A stretch of 64,000 nucleotides of DNA from Isoetes taiwanensis (Eukaryota > Streptophyta > Lycopodiopsida > Isoetales > Isoetaceae): contig JAJEKV010000004.1 of the NCBI GenBank assembly GCA_021234155.1, positions 8,682,109-8,746,108 on the forward strand. The letters are read 5' to 3'. Shown here one piece after another: positions 56,375 to 64,000 of the stretch. Both the position numbers and the translations under genes were made by a program. The first letter of the stretch is position 1. Each line of letters begins with the position of its first letter. The notes under the pieces were generated by a model that saw only the letters and a program-made list of their open reading frames with translations, was not told the DNA's origin and searched no databases.

Positions 56375-56818
56375 GTGATTCGACCCCAATTATGCATGCA
56401 GCAGGGACATTATGGTCTGATTATAAAAGACCAGCCGGCAGTTCAAGAATCTTCACTCTTGCTTCGAGCGCCTTCGATCTTCCATTACGCTTTGATCTTC
56501 TTGCTTCATTGCTTAAGCTTGATCTTCGGGATAGCTTCTTTGATCTCATGGCTAGATCGAAATACACCGCCTGAGAGGCCCAAGCCGGAGGAGTCCACTT
56601 CTTCAAGCCATCCGGGCATGCGAGATGATGTTTGTTGCGAAATTTTTCGCCTGGAGGTAACTTCGAATGCGGGAACAAGGGCTAGAGTTTTGGAGAAGGT
56701 CCGTAATTGGGTCGATCGTGTTAATGAGGGAGAGGAGCGTCTTCTGCAGACATTTATAGAAGCTGATGGGATGGTTCTTCGTGTGGCTCTGAAGATGCCT
56801 CCTCCTGATTACTGTTGA
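56375..56818 (+). CDS. Unidentified 147-codon ORF
   Basis: An open frame whose second half (RNTPPERPKPEESTSSS, then VLEKVRNWVDRVNEGEERLL and TFIEADGMVLRVALKMPPPD) looks like protein by composition and ends in TGA at 56818. The start is uncertain; the region before 56540 may not be coding. No family was recognised. Confidence 0.35.
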   Translation: MIRPQLCMQQGHYGLIIKDQPAVQESSLLLRAPSIFHYALIFLLHCLSLIFGIASLISWLDRNTPPERPKPEESTSSSHPGMRDDVCCEIFRLEVTSNAGTRARVLEKVRNWVDRVNEGEERLLQTFIEADGMVLRVALKMPPPDYC

Positions 56819-56869
56819 AGCTTTTAGTGTTGAAATCTGCTAACTTTTTTTGGCTTTACAGTTTATGAA

Positions 56870-57370
56870 GGTTCTAAAGGTTTCGGATGTAAAGGTTCCA
56901 GTATGTAAAGGTTCCAGTAAAGGTTTCGGATGTAAAGGTTCTAAATTTCGTATTGAATATAACTGTTTACTAAGCCAATGACTGGCATTTTTGTAAAGCT
57001 CAATGACTGATATAATATAATATAGTTTTACATGTGTTTATTGTATATGTTCTTTAAGTTCTTTTACATGAAGCAATCTTAAAGTTCTGTTATATGAAGC
57101 AATCTTTAAGTTCTGTCATATGAAGCCTTTGTTTAAAGCAAAGTACTTAAAGCCAAGGTTAGTCTGTTTAAAGTACTTAAAGCAAGATTACTTTGTTTAA
57201 AGCAATCTTAAAGTTCTGTCACTGATCCTGTCGCTTAAACCATTGCAAACAATTGCTTAAACCATTTGCAAACCATTGCTTAAACCATTGCAAACAAGTG
57301 CTTAAACCATTTGCAAACCATTGCTTAAACCATTTGCAAACTATTCCTTAAACCATTGCAAACCATTGAA
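56870..57370. repeat. Short tandem repeats
   Basis: First GTAAAGGTTCCAGTA / GGTTTCGGATGTAAAGG units (56870-56950), then AAGTTCTGTCATATGAAGC units (57055-57220), then at least seven CTTAAACCATTTGCAAACCA units (57236-57360). Periods are about 15-22 bp. They lie between the two divergent gene groups of the candidate transposon. Confidence 0.8.
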
Positions 57371-57480
57371 TGAATGAACTAAACCAGCGGCCCACTATTA
57401 CCACTAAATTAGGGAGCAAAGCAAATCAGATTATTAGATCAACTAGAAGGGACTTGAATTAATCGTTACTTATTGTGACT

Positions 57481-60400
57481 TCAGATTAAACCATGAGATT
57501 GAACACGAAAAGGCAAAAAATGGCATAGAGCAAAATGGCATAGACTTGAATATGCTACATTTAGGTGCTTTGCCAATCTCAATATGGCTACATAATTCTG
57601 GAAATCATAATTATGAAAAAATTCAACAGCATTTTCATAAGATAGTTGTAGAATTACTTGATCCAGCTGCAAATCCCTGTTCATCAATATACAGATGTCA
57701 AATATCCCACATGTAGTGCCTTTGTTTCCATTTGCAAATCCACATTCATCAATATACGATGTTCTTCCCCTGTTCATGCCATTGGCATATATGTGAAATA
57801 AGAATGTAATTACAAACAAAACTTGCTTCCAACTCTTTGGCTTTTCCCTCCATTCTATGCACCTGTCATTTGCTTCTGAATTTTTCCAAGTTTCTCGCCT
57901 TCGTTTTTTTGCTGCTTCCATAGTTGCATCTGGGACATTTGGAGAAGCTCGTCTCACCATGTTCTCTTCGTGACGTGCTATTATTCTCCTGTAGAACCAT
58001 TGGGTCATCTGAACTAGTGGATTCGAAAGAGAAGATTTATTGCAGCCACCTCGTTGTGTCTTCTGATTGAAGGCTACCTTTGCTTGCTTATGGGATTTTT
58101 CCATTCCCTGCGTGTTCCAGATAGCAAGGCTTCCATACTTTTGGGCAAACCAGGGGCCGTGTGCATAAATTATATGAATATAATGTGTGACTTCGCTCTC
58201 TCCCCATGCTTGTATATAAGCTGTTGTGAAGGCGTTTACAGCAGCTCGGAATTGTTGCTTGTTGCTTTCAGTAAAGAAATGCTTCTGTAGCAGCACGTTA
58301 AGATCAGATAAAGCATTCCATGCATTCAACTTTTTTGCTGTTGTCTCTGTTCTATCATGTTCTGCATATACCAACATCTTACCAAACTCGAAGTCTCCTC
58401 TTTGCGCACTATCCACTTTAGACAAGAAATGACGTGCTTTATCGCCTCCAATCGAAACCTTGGCTGGAATAGAGCTCCTACCATTAGATTTTTTAGTGTC
58501 TTTCTCCAACTTGACACATCCGCCATGTAAACCCAGTAGATAGTACTTTCTCCACTCGCTTAATCCCTTCTTTTACGTCCTCCTCATTTTCGATATTCCG
58601 GACAAAGCGAGAATTTGAATGGTGGATCATTTTATCAACAATCCTTACAAGTGCATGAAGCGTACAAACATGAACCCTCTCCAACGGAATTGGCAATATT
58701 GGCTGAAACATTTTATCATTTATATGTCTATCCGGTGGTTTGCCAAAGTGATCACGATCCAAAGTACTTCTAGAGTGCCCTTTCTTTGATGATTTCAACG
58801 TATAATTGCAAGATATACAATTCTTGGATGTCTTTGCACCGTATTTGAAATGTTATACATGCATTTTTTCTGTTTTCAAATCAGAAGCCATGTGAAAATT
58901 AATCAAGAAGGCGCCAAATCCTTCAACAATCAATTTCTCACCGCTATGATACTTATGAATTAGAGCAGGGATAGTTGTTTGTTCAAACACCCATTTTAAT
59001 ACATCGTGGTTTTCTTTTCGGACTTGAAACAATCCTAACCACCATGTATGATCCTCCGATTGAACGGAGAACCACTCGGGATCTCTCTCTTTCTTCTTCA
59101 ATTTCCCTTGTTCTTCGTAGGATGACAACAATGCCTTGTTCATGAGAGTCAAAGAAACTCGCTCATACTTTTTAGCATGAGATAATTCCATCTCATCTAA
59201 CTTGATGCAAACTTCCAGTTCTCCTTCAACATCGCTTTCTTGCAAATTATAGTAAATTACCATAAATCTCAGCAAACCTTCCAAATCTAACCACAAATTA
59301 TTGTGTTCATTCAGCCCAATAATAGATTTGCTTTCTTCTTTACCTTTTGAAGGATTCTTGGATGCAATTGGCAGGCTTGACAATATTGAGTGCATGCATC
59401 CAAATACTTCATTAATCGAATTATTCCTCACTGCCCTTACCTTATGTACATAGTACGGCCTTGGAACAATAAAACTTTTTGTACCAAGTGAAGACAAGGC
59501 ATCGTAGAATGGTTTGAACAGCAACTTGTATGCTTTTATGCTAATCCCAGCCGAGTCACAAATTGCTTGTATTTTTCCAATGTCAATCTTAGAGCAGATA
59601 TCTTGAACAACCATGTTAGTTATAGCTTTTCTGAAATAGCCATTTTCTGGTGCATTTAGCATTGTCATAAGGTCCCCTTTTGTGGCAAAACTTCTCATAA
59701 CTTTGCCAATGTTATGAGCACTTGTATCCTTCTCATTATCAGCTTGTACATCTTTCTTTCCATGTACCATGTCACGTATAGCACAAATTCTTTTTCTAAC
59801 AGCCCCACATGTGGGGTTTAATGTTGATATTGGCTTCAAGTTTTTCTTTCTTTCTCTAAGACCAAAACAGGTCTGTTTTAATCTTTTAAGCCTCCTCTCC
59901 AACATGCAAACTCGATTTTATGTTTTTAGCCCAGAATTTGCAATCGGTGATTCTCTATTTGACTGATTTACAACAAAATCCATCAATTTCATATCTTCTT
60001 CCAATTGCAAGATCCTATTTCCGAATTTTGCGTTGTCACTTTAGATGCATCACGGTCATTTACTTCAACTTGCTTGACCAATGAATCAACCATTTGAGTC
60101 AAATTTAAGCACTCTTCTTGCTTCTGCTGCAAGCAAAATGCCAGATTATTCATATGAAATAAAGTTTGCATGTTATAATGGACCATACTTTCACAATAGC
60201 CAAGAAGACACCTTTTCCTTCACAAACAAACCGCACAAGTTCAAAGAATAGAATTGAATTTAGGGTGCTTGCCCGTGAATGGATTTCTGGGGTATATCTC
60301 TCCCTTTGCCCATAAATTGGCATGTTTAGCTCCACTTTTCCTTAAATCATCTTCATCAAATTGTTTTCCTGGCCGCCCTACTCTCAATTGTGCATAATCT

Positions 60401-60702
60401 TCTGATGGTAGTCTAATTCTGAGTTGTGCCATTGCAGAATGGCAAGGTAAAGGTAATGAGCAAAAATTTTGCTCTGGAACTCCATTGCATATATATATGC
60501 GTTCTTCATTGGAGGCAAAGGATTTTGAATTCAAATTCAAATTGAACAGGCTTGAAACCACATTTTCAAAAAATGAACAAGCGGCAAATATAAGAGAGAG
60601 AAAACCTACCTCAAGGAAGAGTTTCGGTGGTCGATCTTCTGGTCGATCCGGAGACTGAGAGTCTAGATGGCCGATATCGGCCACTGTAGATCCCAAAAAC
60701 AA
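57481..60702 (-). pseudogene. Transposase-like multi-exon gene, probably broken
   Basis: Minus strand. Likely exon pieces: 60702 to about 60610 (DSQSPDRPEDRPPKLFLE, donor GAG|GTAGGT); 60430-60250 (MAQLRIRLPSEDYAQL, VGRPGKQFDEDDLRKSGAKH); a coiled-coil part 60140-60010 (QQKQEECLNLTQMVDSLVKQ); 59905-58853 (350 open codons: RRLKRLKQTCFGLRER, CIKLDEMELSHAKKYE); 58798-58493 (ILPIPLERVHVCTLHALVRI); and 58509-57481 (342 codons: VTHYIHIIYAHGPWFAQKYG, AIWNTQGMEKSHKQAKVAFN, TQWFYRRI). The order 'GRP-K-F', 'KLDE', 'LHALVRIVD' and 'QGMEKSHK' resembles uncharacterised DDE-type transposase-like proteins of many eukaryotes (from memory, weak). A TAA after NSGLKT near 59907 and a frameshift near 58500 suggest decay. 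Confidence 0.5.
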
Positions 60703-60921
60703 ATGTAAATGATTTAACGCCAGACGACAAGGAAGTTTTTTTTTGGTTTTTTAATGTGGCCACGTGGATGCTAAAGTAACGCGTTGGGTAGAAAAGATAC
60801 GTTTCTAACGTGAAAGATTTCTAAATCTTATTGTTATAAAGACAAGGAGATGATGTGGAAAAGATAAAATAGTAACTTAAAATGACATGGAATTTATCTT
60901 AGGATTTTCTTAGGAGGACAT

Positions 60922-60947
60922 TTGGAGACCCCATTTTTTTTCTAATG
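60922..60947 (-). repeat. Inverted terminal repeat, right
   Basis: Exact reverse complement of 52660-52685, ending TTTTTTTTCTAATG at 60947. Confidence 0.75.
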
Positions 60948-61219
60948 TTGCCATGGTATATGAGCAGCTGGGGATATCAAACAGATGGGGAAGCGCCTTA
61001 GGGGGCTGGAAAATCGGCTTGGAGTGAGGAGCAAAGATGTAGGATGCAAATGAGGCCTAATTTTGAAAAATTTTAGGGTTTGAAAAAATCTATGATTCTA
61101 AGGGACTGCTAAGCAATTCATAGGCAAACTGGGTTAAAGACTGCATTCTAAGGGTCCTATTGCACAAATTTCATCTAATTTGGGAAAAGTTAGGACAAAT
61201 TAGGACAATTATGGTGTGA

Positions 61220-61708
61220 CCACTCACACAGTGCGTGGGGAGCAAATCCGACCATGGGCGGATTTGGTCTGGGCACACTCTGTGAGGGGTGGGGCCTTGT
61301 TTGGGTCGAGGATGATGCCAAATATGCAAACTAAGGGTAGAATCCTGCGCATCTCGTCGAGATAGGTCGGATTGTGCCCTTACTTTCTTCATTTGGACAA
61401 GTTTTGGCCCAGTTTTGGGGTCAACCACTCACATAGTCTTGTGAGGGAGCAAACCAGGAATGGCGGATTTGGTCTCGGTGCACTCTGTGAGGGGTGGGGC
61501 TCCATTTGGGTTTGGGTTGGCCAATTTCTACAATCTAAGGGTCAAATCCTACTAAACACAATGAGCTGAGTCGAATAGTGCCCTTACTTTCTCCATTTAT
61601 TTGGATAAGTTTTGGCATAGATCAGTGCTCGACCACTCACACAGTGCGCGGGGAGCAAATCCGAAAATGGCGGATTTGGTCTGGGCGCACTCTGTAAGGG
61701 GTGGGGCC
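61220..61708. repeat. Three ~207-bp repeats, each with a long hairpin
   Basis: CCACTC anchors at 61220, 61425 and 61633 (spacings 205 and 208). Each unit has CTCACACAGTGCG-like and CGCACTCTGTGAG-like arms (13 bp, one mismatch in the best copy) enclosing CAAATCCG and CGGATTTG. Between hairpins lie related T/C-rich spacers (TAAGGGT, GTGCCCTTACTTTCT). Confidence 0.85.
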
Positions 61709-61845
61709 AAAAACACTGAGTTTTGCTCCAAATTTGTTGATTCCAAATGCAGAACTTAGTAATACATCCTAGTTAAGCATGATTTAACACATTAATTTGA
61801 CAAAACTATAATTTTGTATTTACAAAAATTATTTACAATAGACTA

Positions 61846-63024
61846 CTAGTATTCCTTCTTACTATATTTGGCCAGCTTCATATCCTTTGGCATACATATT
61901 ACTCTTTTTGCATGTAGGGCACATGCTATAGAGTCTTCAAAATGCTGGACTATGTGCTGCTCGGCCGCCTCCTGTAGCACGAGTAACATGTCGTCTGTTA
62001 CTCTCTTGGATTTGTCAATTCACGCAAAATTTCTCATGAAAGTGAGTCTCGCGTGAAAGGGGCTCTTCGGATCAGCAACCCATAGCTCCTCCGAAGTGCC
62101 GGATCTCGGCAGCTCTTGCAAAATACGAAGTCCGCCTTCCTCCTAATGGGCTTTTTTGAGGTGCCGGGCCTTTTCGGGGCTGGCTTCAAGGTGTTCTTCT
62201 TGGTTGGCTGCCTCCTTCCACGTATCACGACCCTATGCTCCTCATAGTACTTTGAGTACTCCTCATTGCATTTTCATGTAATGTTTGTACTCTTTAAGTT
62301 TCTTCATGTACTCAAGCTCGTGCTTGAGTACATGGACTCTCTTGCCTTGGCCTTGGGGATGGCCACCTTTGGGTGCGGGGGGTACCTACGCTGCAATCCC
62401 TCCTCTTCATTTCCTAGGTTCGAGGGTCCAGAGCCCTCAGTGGAGGGGGATCTTATCCCTCATCGATTCGGTGTCGGATGAGGATGGCGTATCGGGCTGC
62501 TGCTCCCCAGAATAGCGGCGCTTTGGCGGCGTCGTCTTCGGCTTCATGGAGTGCCTCCTTAGGTAGCTTCGAGGTCTTTCCCCTTGTTAATGCGCCTTCT
62601 TCTTCAAAGCTCCTCCTGGCGCTTGGCATTGCTCCTCCTTCTTACGCCTCCTCCCCTCCAGGTCTCCGGTGCTCTTCCTTCTCTTGCGGGGGCTCCTCCT
62701 TGGTCTCCTTTCGGACTGTGTTTCTTCATCCTCCCTTTTTTTCTCTTGCGCCCGCTTTTCTCTAATTTCTTGAGCTTCCTCTCTAGCTCCCCCTCGGTTC
62801 TTCTCACGCAGCTTCTTTAGCTCCCTCTTCAAGGTCTTGGGGCGCCCTCATTCGGGTGCTCTTGGGCCTCCTCTTGGGCATCCGGGTTGTCTTCTATGCC
62901 CTGTTCTCCTCGCCTGGCTCGCCTTCCAGCCTGCCTCTCGCCTTTTGTTGGGCTGCCAGCTCACGGTGACGCATGACCCTCGAGGCACTACGATTCGGAT
63001 GGGGCCTCGTTTGGTTCGGGCCAT
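61846..63024 (-). pseudogene. Histone H3-like gene with long basic tail, broken
   Basis: Minus strand. It opens with ATG at 63024 (MARTKRGPIRIVV, like the MARTK start of H3 and CenH3). A long Arg/Lys/Glu-rich part follows (REKNRGGAREE, RRSPRKRRKSTG), broken by stops and shifts. The histone-fold end is clear: KKPIRRK, GLLIRRAPFTR (H3 'LLIRKLPFQR'), then [19 protein letters not shown] and [18 protein letters not shown] (H3 'LCAIHAKRVTIMPKDIQLA'), ending KYSKKEY and TAG. One TGA and two frameshifts lie within the fold. The tail of 200 or more codons is far longer than canonical H3, so a divergent variant or CenH3-like protein is possible. Similar repeats lie on both sides. Confidence 0.75.
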
Positions 63025-63242
63025 GTTTTGTATCAATGCAATCCGACTCGGCGCCAAAAATCGTCTCGGGACGAGGAGTTGTTTGTCGGAGGAGATGAGG
63101 GCAAATGAGGAACCCTAATTTTCTATTTATAGATAGGGGTAATTTAGGGTTTGGACCCGCAATTCCATATTATGCCATTCTAGGAGATATTAGTGTGTAG
63201 ATATGATGAATACATAAGGTTTATGTAGCCAAAAAGCATCCA

Positions 63243-63533
63243 CCACTCATGCAAAGGCGCGAGAGCAAATTCGAGAAGAATGGATTTGGTCCGGGCGCAC
63301 TCGTGAGGGGTCACCTCTTTTGGGTCTAATTTTCAATTTATAAGGGGTTTCTTGATGTTTTAACATGCAAACTATCTAGAATCTAAGGAAAAACTCAACC
63401 GCACTATCGATTAGCTAAATTATGCATCTAACTAGGTCACATGGGTTCACCACTCACTCGGTCTTGTGGGGAGCAAATCCGAGCATGGGCGGATTTGGTC
63501 TGGGCGCACTCTGTGAGGGGTCACCTCTTTTTG
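63243..63533. repeat. Two more ~207-bp hairpin repeats
   Basis: CCACTC anchors at 63243 and 63450 (spacing 207). The second has CAAATCCG / CGGATTTG and the CGCACTCTGTGAG arm; the first is more diverged. They are the same family as 61220-61708, with the H3-like gene between the groups. Confidence 0.82.
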
Positions 63534-63724
63534 GCCAATTTTGGTTGGGTTTTTGCTAAAACTTACTATTAACTTAGCATTAACCTATTGCTCTACTAGA
63601 AATTGGAAAAAATTTTCCCCAATTTTCGAGGTTCTTGCTTGGGTGGTTGTTCCCAAGACTGGAAGTCTACTGTTAGTTCTATGGGAAACATGGTCAGTGC
63701 TCGATCTTGGTCTACCAAGATCAT

Positions 63725-63736
63725 GCTCTGATACCA
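63725..63736 (-). promoter_or_regulatory. Primer-binding site, initiator Met tRNA
   Basis: On the minus strand TGGTATCAGAGC, the standard plant retrotransposon sequence complementary to the 3' end of initiator Met tRNA, begins one base after the LTR border at 63738. Confidence 0.88.
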
Positions 63737-63737
63737 C

Positions 63738-64000
63738 TGTGACGTCCCCTACTTCCTCTACGGTGCACACACCATATCAGAAGACGGAGCATTCCCCCTG
63801 TCAGCCAAACTGGCAGGGGCCATCCACCTGACACCACTCCCAGTGGAATGAGCCAGCAAGGGAAGAGTGGATGTGTCATTCACCCGTCTCCCTTCAGATC
63901 GACCTATCTGCGGAAGCGTGAGTAAACATGAGCACATAATACAATATGTCAATACAATCACCTCGAAGGGTGAACACATCATAAACATCAGTGATACACA
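63738..64000 (-). repeat. 5' LTR (part) of a minus-oriented gypsy element
   Basis: Starts TGTGACGTCCCC and matches 40541-40803 with about seven differences in 263 bases. In element sense this is the end of the 5' LTR. It runs off the right edge. Confidence 0.88.

Larger units (their letters stand above)
52660..60947. mobile_element. Candidate 8.3-kb DNA transposon with 26-bp inverted ends
   Basis: 52660-52685 (CATTAGAAAAAAAATGGGGT and six more bases) is the exact reverse complement of 60922-60947. Beyond the 26 bases similarity fades but continues for about 30 bases (ATTAAAAATTCCA against AGATAAATTCCA). Inside are a transposase-like gene (60702 to 57481, minus) and other ORFs. Flanking 8-mers TGCAGTGG and TGCCATGG agree at 6 of 8 positions, a weak target duplication. 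There is no second copy in the window to compare. Confidence 0.6.

Noticed and set aside
62266-62820. Plus-strand frames over the H3-like gene
   Set aside because: Antisense of the Arg/Lys/Glu-rich tail, giving Leu/Ser-rich peptides.

Overview
This window looks like nuclear DNA of a land plant with a large, repeat-rich genome. Three host-type loci point to plants: a SPO11-2-like meiotic gene with short introns, a fasciclin-like arabinogalactan protein (FLA), and a decayed NPF (NRT1/PTR) transporter. Almost everything else is transposable-element DNA: two LINE lineages, a Ty1/copia, two kinds of Ty3/gypsy, a poly(A) retroposon and a candidate DNA transposon. The low gene density suggests a large-genome lineage, possibly a non-flowering plant, but that placement is only an inference.

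Layout. 1-3290 (minus): decayed LINE sequence lying directly against exon 6 of a SPO11-2-like gene (4301 to 3291, minus; six exons recovered by hand). 4302-6940: no gene seen. 6945-11600 (minus): an old L1-like LINE carrying a ~1.2 kb insertion (about 7488-8691) and a 271-bp tandem duplication. 11796-13110: an internally deleted relative of that LINE, ending close upstream of the intact single-exon FLA gene (13325-14728, plus). 15510-16150: an inverted second copy of the ~1.2 kb insertion. 16297-24338 and 24343-35046: a tandem segmental duplication. Each unit holds a LINE 3' part and a Ty3/gypsy element inserted in it. Unit 1 has lost gag-protease; unit 2 keeps it but contains a ~0.9 kb foreign segment with a hairpin array. 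35047-40540: fragments of another gypsy and a LINE, a poly(A) retroposon with target-site duplication, and a decayed Ty1/copia (minus). 40541-47578 (minus): a chromodomain Ty3/gypsy with a 1.53-kb 3' LTR. 48794-49700: NPF pseudogene. 51159-52659: an unrecognised acidic ORF cluster. 52660-60947: a segment bounded by perfect 26-bp inverted repeats that encloses a transposase-like gene and other ORFs. 61216-63533: ~207-bp hairpin-bearing repeats flanking a broken histone H3-like gene. 63725-64000: an initiator-Met primer-binding site and the start of an LTR of the same family as the one at 40541.

How the parts relate. The right-hand LTR with its primer-binding site and the left-hand LTR with its adjacent purine tract have the same orientation. 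The whole 40.5-64 kb interval could therefore be one giant composite retrotransposon, later invaded by the 8.3-kb inverted-repeat element, or two damaged members of one family. A folded motif (outer stem enclosing two hairpins) recurs at seven places. At least two are LINE 3' ends, and the stem sequences differ between copies while pairing is kept. No rRNA, tRNA, CRISPR or organelle genes were seen.
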